Origin: Alopecurus myosuroides
Lineage: Eukaryota > Streptophyta > Magnoliopsida > Poales > Poaceae
Assembly: GCA_028641055.1 (NCBI GenBank)
Contig: CM054060.1
Location: 243,068,833 to 243,132,832, forward strand
Length of the DNA: 64,000 nucleotides
Direction: 5' to 3'
Part shown: piece after piece, positions 34,588-45,100 of the stretch
Layout of the letters: each line of letters opens with the position of its first letter
Position numbering within the stretch: the first letter of the stretch is position 1
Translations under genes and position numbers: made by a program
Notes under the pieces: generated by a model
What the model saw: only the letters and a program-made list of their open reading frames with translations
Databases searched by the model: none
Told to the model about the DNA's origin: nothing

Positions 34588-35169
34588 CTAGTCGGTGACC
34601 TCCTCGTCATCGTCGGAGGTGCATGATGGTATGTCCGAGATAGGCCCCCACCTCGGATCGTCGGAGGCCCAGACTTCGCCGGCGCGGTCGGCCCGACGAA
34701 GCTCTTGCGGCGCCTTCGTCCTCGCCTCCCGAGCGGCATCTAACGCGAGGTGGCGTTCGAGGCGGCGCTCCGGCTCAGCCGCGCGGGTCTGCCAGAGCTC
34801 CTCGTCGGCGCTCTCCTCCCCCGGGTTGTTCCGGTAATACTCGCGGACGACACGGTCTTCCCTGGCGTCGACTAGGCCCTGAAACGCGCGGTGACGGAGG
34901 TGGAGGTGGTCGGCGGCAGTGACGATCTGCGACTTCGGCGCCCTGGCCTCCGCTTCCCAGACGGTGTGGCAGTCGTTGAAGTTCATCAGCGACCGCGGGC
35001 GGTTGAGGCGCCAGGCCGCCGCGTCCCAGGCGCGGGCGGCCTCCGCCGCCGTCGCAAAGGAGCCGAGGGGGATGCGGTCGTCCCCCCAGCGGATATCTGC
35101 GCTGAACATTCCGTTCTGCCGTGCTCGGACGCCGCGGAAGCCGGTGGTGTTGTTCCTCCTCGGAGGCAT
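34588..35169 (-). CDS. AP2/ERF-domain ORF carried by the CACTA element
   Basis: 193-aa ORF antisense to the transposase. Residues about 9-66 form one AP2/ERF DNA-binding domain with the YRG element (GFRGVRARQNGMFSADIRWG) and the RAYD element (AAEAARAWDAAAWRL), ending in MNFND. AP2 domains bind GC-rich boxes through a three-stranded sheet. The rest is charged and Arg/Glu-rich with an acidic end (SDDDEEVTD), a plausible activation tail. The start ATG has a good context (TTCCACCATG). A TATA box lies about 75 bp upstream and no intron is needed. The stop at 34588 is a TAG within a tandemly repeated acidic tail (EEVTDxF...DDDD), so the ancestral protein was probably about 22 residues longer. Similar AP2-like ORFs occur repeatedly in wheat-type CACTA elements as far as I recall. 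Expression and role are unknown. Confidence 0.8.
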   Translation of the reverse strand: MPPRRNNTTGFRGVRARQNGMFSADIRWGDDRIPLGSFATAAEAARAWDAAAWRLNRPRSLMNFNDCHTVWEAEARAPKSQIVTAADHLHLRHRAFQGLVDAREDRVVREYYRNNPGEESADEELWQTRAAEPERRLERHLALDAAREARTKAPQELRRADRAGEVWASDDPRWGPISDIPSCTSDDDEEVTD

Positions 35170-35240
35170 GGTGGAAGCGCGACGGTGCGTGGAGAGGAGT
35201 GGGCGCGTGGAGAGGAGAAGACGCGCTCGAGGCGCGACAG

Positions 35241-35248
35241 TTTATACC
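35241..35248 (-). promoter_or_regulatory. TATA box of the AP2-domain ORF
   Basis: On the minus strand GCGGTATAAACTG lies about 75 bp upstream of ATG 35169 and is followed by a C/T-rich leader. Immediately upstream are tandem 21-bp units (see 35260-35312). Confidence 0.65.
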
Positions 35249-35259
35249 GCGCCCTCCTG

Positions 35260-35312
35260 GCCACGCGTCACAACTCCCGCGCCACGCGTCACAACTCCCG
35301 CGCCACGCGCCA
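35260..35312. repeat. 21-bp tandem repeat upstream of the AP2-ORF TATA box
   Basis: About two and a half copies of GCCACGCGTCACAACTCCCGC. Each unit contains ACGCGT, a CGCG-type palindrome. Their position just above the TATA box is that of a proximal promoter element. Confidence 0.8.
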
Positions 35313-35390
35313 CCCTAACACAACCAAGCAAATAGTTTCACATTACTACCCGAGCTCAAAGTGAACACTAACCCAAGCATGGATGGATGT

Positions 35391-35690
35391 GTTAAAGGGG
35401 GGTGTAGAACAAAACAATCGGTATCACCATCATACAGCCCTACTGTGGCTACTCGGTGCAATATGCATACCAAATGCACGGTAGGACGTATGATGGCGAA
35501 TCCGGATGTTCTATATTTGCTCGATAAACTGAATATATGATGTATCAAACCTTAAAGGGGGATGTAGAACAAAACAATCCGTATCGCCATCATACAGCCC
35601 CACCGTGGCTACTGGGTGCAATATGCATACCAAATGCACGGTAGGACGTATGATGGCGAATCCGGATGTTTTGTATTTGCACGATGAACT
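35391..35690. repeat. 160-bp direct repeat, two copies
   Basis: GTAGAACAAAACAATC(G/C)GTAT begins at 35404 and again at 35564. The copies share most bases, including GGTAGGACGTATGATGGCGA. It is non-coding sequence between the AP2 ORF and the second cargo ORF. Confidence 0.9.
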
Positions 35691-35710
35691 GACCGGTGTA
35701 TGAAGGTGGG

Positions 35711-35720
35711 CTATATATAG
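35711..35720 (+). promoter_or_regulatory. TATA-like box upstream of the 45-bp repeat block
   Basis: CTATATATAG, identical to the TNPD TATA box, followed by the 45-bp tandem array. It could be an additional or former promoter for the 36107 ORF. No hairpin precedes it. Confidence 0.35.
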
Positions 35721-35757
35721 GGTCCTCTGGCTCACAAAGTGTTGTGCTAGGGTTTTG

Positions 35758-35955
35758 ATCCAACGGTTAAGAAACCACCTCATCCAACGGCTCACAACAG
35801 CTCGAAAGAAACACACCGTAGCCCTGATCGAACGGCTCACAACAGCTCAAAAGAAACACACCGTAGCCTTGATCGAACGGCTCACAACAGCTCGAAAGAA
35901 ACACACCCCGGATCCAACGACTCACAAGCGCTTTAAAGAAACACACGATCCGTGT
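35758..35955. repeat. 45-bp tandem repeat
   Basis: Units start at 35782, 35827 and 35872 with ATC(C/G)AACGGCTCACAACAG and AAAGAAACACACC. A shorter fourth unit starts at 35912 and a partial one at 35758. Confidence 0.9.
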
Positions 35956-35993
35956 GATTCTATCTGATTGGTCCAAACGAAACCCTAACCCAT

Positions 35994-36054
35994 TTAGTCC
36001 CGGTTGGTGTCCCCAACCGGGACTAAAGGGATGTTTTCTTCTCGCTATATATAT
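35994..36054 (+). promoter_or_regulatory. Hairpin-TATA module of the second cargo ORF
   Basis: The palindrome TTTAGTCCCGGTTGGTGTCC / CCAACCGGGACTAAAGG (35994-36030) is followed after about 16 bp by TATATATAT (36046-36054), 53 bp before the start codon at 36107. The arrangement copies that at the TNPD and TNPA-like promoters. Confidence 0.65.
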
Positions 36055-36106
36055 GTATGCATTGCCACACCATTGGCATAAACACATACAAACTCACCAC
36101 TCTCTC

Positions 36107-36649
36107 ATGGCTTCTACCGTACCCACTCTAACATTAATCCAGGCGGAGGCACTTTCCGCCTCGAACTACCCCTGCCCGTGCGGCTACAAGGTTCCCGCCG
36201 GTTGGATGCTGAGCGCCGGAGGAGTGCCGGTCCCTCCTCTTCCTCAAGGTGTGGCGCGTCGGGCGGCCATCACGAACCACTACTATCACGAGCTCACGCC
36301 GGAGCAGCGGAGGAATCCCAGTTGGCATCCCGATAACCAGCATACTTGGGATGCCTTCTTCATCAATCGGCTTGAGAGGGCGCTCGCCAGGTATGAGGAG
36401 GACGGCCTGCCTCCTGGGAACTTTCACGAGGCCGGTCGTCGGCTATGGTGGTCCGGCCCGACTCTACAGAGCGTCATGGACTACATCTGGGTCGGCGATA
36501 TCCCCCGCCTGCGCTACCCTCAGGCCCAGTCCTGGATTCGTGATCCTCCGAGGGAGTGCAGAGCACCGTCAGACGATAGTGACGACGACGGCGGCGACTA
36601 CGACGACTACGAGTCAGATTACTATAGGCCTAGGCAGGAGTATGACTAG
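36107..36649 (+). CDS. CACTA cargo ORF of unknown function with acidic tail
   Basis: 180-aa ORF. The start is chosen at ATGGCTTCT (context CTCATGG), 53 bp after a TATA box; the frame is open further upstream, but that lies in promoter sequence. The N-terminal half has a conserved-looking block (NYPCPCGYKVPAGWMLSAGG then VPVPPLP). A charged middle follows (HHYYHELTPEQRRNPSWHP is close to its sense), then a Trp-rich segment (GRRLWWSGPTLQSVMDYIW). The end is a strongly acidic Asp/Tyr tail (DDSDDDGGDYDDYESDYY). I recall a similar family (YPCPxxxxxPxGWxLSAGGVP) among anonymous, probably transposon-borne proteins of wheat, but no domain function is known. The paired Cys (CPC) could bind metal; this is speculation. 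The frame is intact with GC-rich coding-like composition, unlike the AT-rich sequence around it. Confidence 0.65.
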   Translation: MASTVPTLTLIQAEALSASNYPCPCGYKVPAGWMLSAGGVPVPPLPQGVARRAAITNHYYHELTPEQRRNPSWHPDNQHTWDAFFINRLERALARYEEDGLPPGNFHEAGRRLWWSGPTLQSVMDYIWVGDIPRLRYPQAQSWIRDPPRECRAPSDDSDDDGGDYDDYESDYYRPRQEYD

Positions 36650-36835
36650 CAAATATCAGATCATGCATTTATGCTCTCCGTTTAGGTTTAGATCCACTCT
36701 AGCCATTATGTACTGCCTTTTTTATCTATATATATATATTCAAGATGTGTGTGAATCTTTCTGATTGGATGGAACAAAACCATAACCATTTCGTCTCGGT
36801 TGGTAAAACATGCCGGGACTAAAGGGGTATTATTT

Positions 36836-37156
36836 TTCTGAATTTTCTGATATATTATTTGTATTTTTAAGATTTTAAAAAGAATTAGTTTTTTTTTCTG
36901 AATTTTCTGATATATTATTTGTATTTTTAAGATTTTAAAAAGAATTAGTTTTTTTCTGAATTTTTTGATATATTATTTGTATTTTTAAGATTTTAAAAAG
37001 AATTAGTTTTATTTTTCTAAATTTTCTGATATATTATTTGTATTTTTAAGATTGGAAAAAGAATTAGTTTTTTTTCTAAATTTTCTGATATATTATTTGT
37101 ATTTTTAAGATTGGAAAAATAATTAGTTTTATTTTTCTGAATTTTCTGATATATGG
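36836..37156. repeat. 60-bp AT-rich tandem repeat
   Basis: About five and a half copies of a 58-61 bp unit with the core CTGATATATTATTTGTATTT and TTAAGATT(T/G)(T/G)AAAAAGAATTAG. It sits between the second cargo ORF and the next hairpin cluster. Confidence 0.95.
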
Positions 37157-37179
37157 AAAAGGAAAAGTATTTGAGTAAC

Positions 37180-37362
37180 CACCTTTAGTCGCGGCTCGTG
37201 TCACGAACCGGGACTAAAGGCTCGTTCTGCGCGGGAACGAAAACGCCGCGAAAAATTGCACCTTTAGTCCCGGTTCGTGACACCAACCGGGACTAAAGGC
37301 CCGCGGAGGGTACCCCGGGGGACCTTTAGTCCCGGTTGGTGTCACCAACCGGGACTAAAGGC
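37180..37362. repeat. Triple subterminal-type hairpin cluster
   Basis: Three palindromes of about 40 bp at 37180-37220, 37260-37300 and 37321-37362, each CCTTTAGTC(C/G)CGG...CCGGGACTAAAGG. Another degenerate copy lies at 36790-36830. They lie well inside the element, directly before the TNPA-like promoter. Confidence 0.9.
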
Positions 37363-37367
37363 TGGAC

Positions 37368-37376
37368 CTATATATG
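37368..37376 (+). promoter_or_regulatory. TATA box of the TNPA-like gene
   Basis: CTATATATG seven bases after the third hairpin. The GC-rich leader that follows (37380-37593) is interrupted by the Tekay insertion and resumes at 52431. The coding start is at 53228 after an apparent leader intron. Confidence 0.55.
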
Positions 37377-37593
37377 CGCGATGTCTTCCTGCCCCAAAAT
37401 TGTCTAAATCCCAAACCCTCGTCTTCCTCGCGCCGGCGCCCGCTCGTTCTTCTGCCCCGTCGCCGTCGCCGTCGCCCACGCAGAGACTCTGCGAGAGGAC
37501 CGCGCCGTCGCCGCGCCCTTCTCTCCACCGCCTCCACCCTGCTTCGCCCCCGCCCCGTCGCCGTCCGGTAGGATCCCCGCAGGCCTCGCCCCG

Positions 37594-40500
37594 TGTCGCA
37601 CCCCGGTTTCTAGAGGATACTCATCGCACGAACTGGAAGTCAGGTGCTTGGATTATGGGGCATACCTGCTCCCACGTCCCAGCTTCCTGGTAGGCCTGCG
37701 CTTATGCGCGACAACACAAGCCCTGCTTCCACCGTCGAAGTAAACTATCCGCTAGGAACCTAAGGCACTACTGTCGACGTACTTCATATTCAAGCACGCA
37801 CTGTACGTCAACAGCTTGGAACGAAATGATAGCACAAACTGTCTCTAAGACACAAAAGAATGAAATAAGTTTGCAAATAGCCTTCACTAAGGCAGAGATA
37901 GCAAAACACTCATCCAGAGGACACATGTCCCAACATATCATTCATTACATCAGCGGAAGCAAATCAAAGGGGTCTGAGTACAGACAAATCCAAGGCTTAA
38001 GAAGCCGGAGAAAATAAAGAAAACGAAGCCCATCCACGTAGGTCCTGGATCCTGCCCGGGGTCCAGCCAACTACTCGTCTGCAGCGTCGTCAAACTCCAC
38101 GAAGTAGCCATCCTGGTGATCATCGTAGCCGTAGTCGTACTCTGCGTAAACCACAGCCCCAACGGGGTCAGTACATCCAAGTACTGGCAAGCAAGACTCA
38201 CATTTCATCAAGGAGTTACCCGTCAACACAAACCGGGATGCTTGGGATCAACGGAAGAAGATAGGTATTATAAAAGCTGCAGCGGCTGCTTTAACCAACT
38301 ACAGAAGATACTAAAAGTTCCGGCTAATAGAAAAGATAAGATCGAGGAATTGTAACCAACTGAAAAGTAACTTCAAACAAACCCGTCCTGGATCTCGCCC
38401 CTTATCCGAAGAAGCAACCCGAGGATAACTCACACCGTTATAATAAGGTGAATCAAGTTATTGTGTGAATAACCTATTACTAGTCAAGTTATTATTCATT
38501 GGGTGAAACATGATTGTTATTATGTTTAATTTGTCCTGAGTACTTGTTAGCCAGTACTTTCACCAAGTAATCCATAACCGCGGAAAACACGGCTTCTCGA
38601 GAAGATTTATCCCTGCAGGGGTGCACCATAGTAACCGTACACGTAAGAATATCCCGCCAGATGGGAATCAAACCCACCAAGCGAAACACTCAACACAACC
38701 AACTGTTCTTCGCATCAAGCCCAAAGCACCGCGTGTTGTGCGTGCGCGGCTAATCGAGCCCCCCGAAGAAAAGGAGGACCCTCATAGCACTGGAAGACCA
38801 CGCCGCCCTAAATGCCGACTACAAAAGTTCCACCCTGGCCTCGGGTTCGTACCTGCATATGATGCAGCAAATGGAAAGCCCGAACTAGTACGGCAATTTG
38901 GACGAGATGCGAATCGAGTCAAGTTGAGGGGGGCGCCCATACTCGCTTCCCACATGCGGGTAGTGCGCTCATCATGGATCAGTAGACAAGACCCTTTTCC
39001 TATTAGGGTCAACACTAGCAGGCCTCAAAACCACAAAGGGCCTCCTGCCGGTGCCTTATCATCAAATTATTATTAACAGCAGCATTAACAGGATTGATTG
39101 ATTAACATCGAGCCCCCGGAACGATAACAGATAATAACAGCACGTTAGTAAAAGAAGTAACCGACAACAGGCTCGAGCAAAAGCAACCCTAAGCATGCTA
39201 GTTAAGAACAGGCACAAGCAAAGGCTGTAGGTATGGAGGTGAGGCAATATCATTGGTTCAGGGAATCATGTGATGGGTTCGGAGAACAAGCATCGATTCA
39301 TAGGGCTAGCAGAAATAGACAAAAGGATAGTATCGACAACAAGTGTGGAAGAGAACTCGATGACTCATGTGAGTGATAACTTGCCTGGAAGCTCAGCAGC
39401 CGGGTACTGGGCTAGGTCCTGGGTAGTGGTGTCGTAAGGCTCGTCGGTACCAACGTCGTCGTCTAAGCGAGAAGAAGCAAAAACAACAACGAAGGAAGAC
39501 GGCAATCAATACATGGCATAGGTGCACAAACATTGGGATGATGCATGTCATGTTTAATAGATGCACCAAAATAATTTACTTGATATGAAACACAAGTTTA
39601 AATGGATTCCATATGCAAAGGTTGCATATGGAAGTCCATGTTTTGGAGTTGAATTAATTGTTCTATCACTAATCATTAGGTGTAGTTGAGTTAGCATGAT
39701 GCATGCATGATGAATAACAAGAAGATAACAATTTAAGTGCAATTGGAAAGATAGTTAACCATTTTTAGAAAACATTAATAAGTTTGGAAATTATTGGTAC
39801 TTAATGAGGTTGAACAAGTAGTGGTTGTTATCAACAAGTTAAAGTGTGCAAAACAAATAACAAAGTTGATAATTGAAAAGGTTATCAAATTTTAGTTGGA
39901 TTACATGTTTCACATTTTGAAATTGGACTTTGGATTATTTAATTAGGAATTAAACAATATTAAACAATTTTTAATTGCATTAATCAAGATTTAAATTGTT
40001 TAGGCAATTTAAATTATTCAAACCAGAAAACAACAATTATATTTGAATAGCTTAGTTAAAATGGTATTGAAAACATATTTTATTTGCATGATTTGGACTT
40101 ATGAATAATTAGTTATTGAATTTAGCAAAATACAATTGAAATGATTTAAATTTGAATTTGAATTGTAATTTGAAAGTTCAAAACAGAACACAAGTTGGAT
40201 ATTTGGAAAGATTATAAAATTTGGATCAGAATACATATAAGGTTTGTATTTATTGGAATTATGAAACAAAAGATATGGAATTTAGAAGTTTATAAACAAA
40301 TCTGTTATTTAAAAGTGGTTTTGGAAAATAAGGAATTCGCAGAAACCTTTTTCTACCCAGCTGGTAGCTAGCCACTGCCTCTGCACGTGGGCCTAGCCAG
40401 CGTGGCGCTGAGCAGATGCTTGCGTGGCCACGGGGGACTATGACAGTGGGCCTGGCTGCTGTGGAAGAAATTCCACAAAAAAAAAGGTGGGGCTTGCGGA

Positions 40501-42092
40501 TCGAACCTGCGCCCTGCTTCAGAGTTTCAGAGATGCTACCAGCTGCGCTGCGAATGCGTGTTTGACAGTAAGGGGAACGCATTCAGGTTATTGTTCAGAC
40601 CAAAGATAACTGAACCTGACGAGCAAACATTTGCTCGTCCGTCAGAACAGAACTCGCCGGAGCTGATCCACGTCTGCGAGCGTTGCGGTGGTGCGTGGTC
40701 TTGCAGATGGATGCGCACAGGTGCAAGGACTAGATGCAAGGAGGGAGGAGGAGGCATCGGTGCTCACCACCGGAGTAATTCGACGCAGAGGCTGACGGTG
40801 ACGTTGGCTGACGTTGGTGGCCGCGGCGAGGAAGTAGACGGCGCCGTCGACGTGGTGCTCCTCCAGTGGCGCTCGCGTGTCCGTGACGTAGAGGAAGCAG
40901 CGGCGCAACGATCCCAGCAACAGCTCGATGGCGAGGTGCCCTGCAACGTCGGTGAGAACCACGGGTTCAGAACATGGCGCGCGGTGGCCGGAGAAGGAAG
41001 TGGACCGCGGCGTCGATCTGCGACTCACCGTGCCTGTTTCTGGTGTCCAAGAGTGAGAAGGGAGAGCGGTGAAGCGACCTCGAGGTTCAGGTAGGGTGGA
41101 AGGTGGTCATGGCGTCGTCGCGGTGGCCGGATTCAGAGAAGGTCATCCGGCGAGCTAGCAGCAGAAGAGGAAAAACGTCGAGGTGGAAGCGATTGGCGGC
41201 GGCGGAGCGAGGAGAGGAAACCTAGGGGGGCTAGGGCTGGTGCCTGGTGCCCTAGGAGCTTTATAGAGGCGCGGAGTCGCCTGGTGGCCGCCGGAATCGC
41301 GTCGGGGTTGCGGTGGCACCGGAGGATTGCCGCCGTACTGCTTGAGGAAGGAGAAATAGAAGGCTGGCACGGATCTCCAAGCGTTAAGTGGCTGCTTGGC
41401 GGGCTGGGCCTGGCGCGCGCGGTAGATAGGTGGGTTGGGTTGGGTTTCTGCTGCGCGCGCGGTAGGTTTCGTTTCTTTTTTATTTTTCCTTCTTTTTTTT
41501 TTGTAGTTTTAGCTTTTGGATAGAAAAGATAGGTTTTTGTTGAGACAAAAAATTGGAAAAAAATTGGATAAGTTCCTTAGGTAAAAAGCAACCACTTGGT
41601 AGTTTTTGTTTTCAAAAACTTAGTTGTTTGCTTGCTGTTTTAAAATTGAACCAAATTTAATTGAAATTTGCAATAATAATTAATATTAGATAATAAACCA
41701 TTTTCAATAGGGTTTCCCCTAGGGTTTAGAATGTTTTTAATGAATTCCAAATAGTGGTGAACTTCATGGATTCAAAAGTGTATTGATTTGGGAGTTTGTT
41801 TGACTTTGGAAAAGATTTGGAAATAATTGATTAATTTGGTTAATTGAAGTAAGCAACAATTTAATAGTTGATCCAATATGAAATAATTGGAAGCAAAAGA
41901 TGTTTTTGGATTTTGCAATTCATTATTTGAAAGAAAAGTAACAGAAAAGTGTGAAAACAAAGGTTGATTAAGTTTGGCTTTTATTATGAAAACAATTCAA
42001 CCAGAAATAAATATGGGGATGATGACATGATGCATTGCTTAAAATAAAACAAGAAGTAAAACAACTAGGGGTTTTCATACTTGGATGTTACA
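37594..42092 (-). repeat. 3' LTR of the Tekay element
   Basis: 4499 bp. In element orientation it begins TGTAACATCCAAGTATG and ends GGGGTGCGACA. It contains the same TATA box (41259-41265), tRNA-like segment (40490-40550) and candidate micro-ORF exons (39385-39462, 38071-38141) as the 5' LTR. Confidence 0.96.
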
Positions 42093-42095
42093 AAA

Positions 42096-42108
42096 CGCCC
42101 CCCCTTGA
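42096..42108 (-). promoter_or_regulatory. Polypurine tract of the Tekay element
   Basis: On the minus strand CAAGGGGGGGCG lies three to four bases before the 3' LTR start, the position where second-strand synthesis is primed. Confidence 0.85.
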
Positions 42109-42130
42109 AGGAATCGCGCCCCGAGATTCC

Positions 42131-45100
42131 CTACTGAGAAAAGAAAAGGTCCGGATACTTCTTGCGAAGATCCTCTTCGGTCTCCCACGTTGCCTCTTTA
42201 TCGGAATGATGCGACCATTGGACTTTCAAGAACTTGGTGCTCTTGTTGCGAGTCTTACGCTCGGTCTCATCGAGAATACGAACAGGGTGCTCCTCATAAG
42301 AAAGATCATCTTGCAGTTTGATCGAATCATGATCAACTGCACGATCTGGATCCTTGAAGCACTTCTTGAGTTGTGACACGTGGAACACATCGTGCACCTT
42401 GGATAGTTTTTCTGGAAGTTCAAGACGATAAGCATTTTCTGCACGCCTCGAAAGAATGTTGAAAGGACCAATGTATCTTGGTGCAAGCTTTCCTTTCACA
42501 CCGAAACGATGAGTACCTCTGAGGGGAGTTACACGGAGATATGCCTTGTCACCAGGTGCATAGGTCATATCCCTGTGCTTGCTATCATAATAGCTCTTCT
42601 GACGAGACTGAGCAATCCTGAGATTGTCACGAATGATACGAACTTTCTCCTCGGCTTCCTTAACAATGTCAGGGCCTAAGAGTGAACGTTCACCAGCTCC
42701 AGACCAATTGATTGGACTCCTGCATCTGCGACCATACAGTGCCTCAAACGGTGCCATGCCTAGGCTTGCCTGGTAGCTGTTGTTGTAGGAGAATTCAGCA
42801 TATGGAAGGCAATCCTCCCATTTCATGCCAAAGGAGAGACCACATGCTCTGAGCATATCCTCGAGAATCTGATTGACTCTTTCGACTTGCCCCTGAGACT
42901 GAGGGTGATAAGCTGTGCTGAACAGAAGTTTAGTGCCCAATGCTTCTTGAAAGCTTTTCCAGAAATGAGAAGTGAAGATACTTCCACGGTCTGAGCTTAT
43001 TTCCAATGGAACACCATGAAGGGGAACAATCTTTGCTGTATAGAGCTCTGCTAACTGGCTAGCTGAGATAGTTTCCTTGACAGCGAAGAAGTGAGCAACC
43101 TTAGTGAGACGATCAATAACAACGAAGATTGCATCGTTGCCCTTTTTGGACTTTGGAAACCCAGTAACGAAGTCCATTTCAATCATGTCCCACTTCCACT
43201 CAGGAATTTTCAGAGGTTGGAGTAGACCTGCTGTTTTTTGATGAACTGCCTTAACACGTTGACAAACGTCGCATTCAGAAACGTATTGAGCAATTTCACG
43301 TTTCATGCCAGGCCACCAATACAGAGTCTTAAGATCCTGGTACATCTTTGTACTTCCAGGGTGAATGGAGAGAGGAGTTTCATGAGCCTCCTTGAGAATG
43401 ATATCCTTGAGACTTTGAATCTGAGGAACTGCAATGCGTCCTTCGAAGAACACAGTTCCCTTGTCATCAATTGAGAAGGACTTGAACTTATCATTGCCCT
43501 CCTTGATGTGCTCTACAATCTTCTTGATTTCATTATCACGAAGTTGTTCAGAACGAATCTTGTCCTCGAGAGTTGGACTGGCTGTCAAGCTAGCAAGATA
43601 ACCTTCCGGAACAAGACCAAGGTTCAGCTTCTGGAATTCTTCATGAAGTGGAGGTTGGTTGTCCATGATCATGAGATTGTTGCAATAAGATTTGCGACTG
43701 AGAGCATCGGCCATAACATTAGCCTTGCCCGGAGTGTAAGAAATGGTGAGATCGAAGTCCTTGATCTTTTCAATCCATCTCCTTTGCCTGAGGTTTAGAT
43801 CTGGTTGAGTGAAGATGTATTTCAGACTCTTGTGATCGGAAAAGATTTCAGTTTTGTTACCCAACAAGTATTGTCTCCATTTCTTGAGGGCAAACACAAC
43901 TGCTGCAAGTTCAAGATCATGAGTGGGATAGTTTTGCTCATGTGGGTTCAACTGACGTGAAGCATAAGCCACAACTTGACGTTCTTGCATAAGAACTGCT
44001 CCTAAGCCTTGGAGAGATGCATCACAGAATATCTGGAAAGGTTTGGTGGTATCTGGGCCAACCAGAACTGGAGTAGAAGTGAGTTTAGTCTTCAGGAGGT
44101 TGAAACTCTCATCACACTGTGGAGTCCAAACGAACTTTTTGTCCTTCTTGGTGAGATCAGTGAGAGGTTTGGCTATCTTGGAAAAGTTTTGGACGAAACG
44201 ACGGCAATAGCTAGCCAAGCCAAGAAAACTTCTGACTTGCTTCACCGTCTTAGGGGGTTTCCAATCAACAATTGCCTTAACCTTTTCAGGATCAATGGCA
44301 ATGCCCTTGGCAGAGATGATATGACCCAGATATGCAACTTCTGGAATCCAGAACTCACATTTGGAATACTTGGCATATAGACGATGCTCGCGAAGTTTCA
44401 TGAGAGTGAGACGAAGGTGTTCTCCATGCTCTTCCTCGGATTTTGAGTAGACTAGGATGTCATCAAGATATACCACAACGAACTTGTCGAGGTATTCATG
44501 GAAGACAGAATTCATGAGTCTTGAGAACGTTGCCGGTGCATTGGTGAGACCAAAGGACATTACGGTGTATTCATATAGACCGTAGCGAGTGGTGAAGGCT
44601 GTTTTTGGAATATCTTCCTTTCTGATCTTTATCTGATGGTACCCCATCCTCAAGTCCAACTTTGAGAATATTGAGGCTCCAGCAAGTTGATCAAAAAGAT
44701 CATCGATACGAGGAATTGGATACTTGTTCTTGATAGTTTTCTCGTTGAGAGGACGATAGTCCACCACGAGTCTTTTAGTTTGGTCTTTCTTGGCTACGAA
44801 CAGAGTTGGGCAACCCCAAGCGGAGGAACTAGGCTGAATGTAACCTTTCTCCATATACATATCGATTTGCTCCTTCAACAACTTCAGTTCAGGAGGAGCT
44901 ATCTTGTATGGATGCTTAGAGATTGGAGCAGTACCTGGTTCAAGCTCGATCACGAACTCAACAGCTCTGTCCGGAGGCATCCCTGGCAACTCTTCTGGAA
45001 AGACGTTAGGGAATTCACAAACCACCGGAACATTCTCAAGCAGAGGTAGAGGTTTAGCATCGAGGGTGTACAGCTGAACAGAACTTGATTCCTTCGGAGA

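Noticed and set aside
34588..35169. AP2-domain ORF as an ordinary host gene
   Set aside because: It lies between two CACTA genes within the element's borders, so transposon cargo is the simpler explanation.
36107..36649. Start of the second cargo ORF at 35954
   Set aside because: The frame is open upstream, but that part contains the hairpin and TATA box. ATG 36107 fits promoter spacing and composition.
38621..39076. 151-residue open frame in the Tekay LTR (also at 48960-49415)
   Set aside because: It lies antisense to the element in a region that differs in the related LTR, and has no domain. It is probably a chance frame.
40558..41094. 178-residue open frame (also 50897-51433)
   Set aside because: GC-rich antisense frame opposite the LTR leader. 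Both strands are open because of composition, and no family was recognised.
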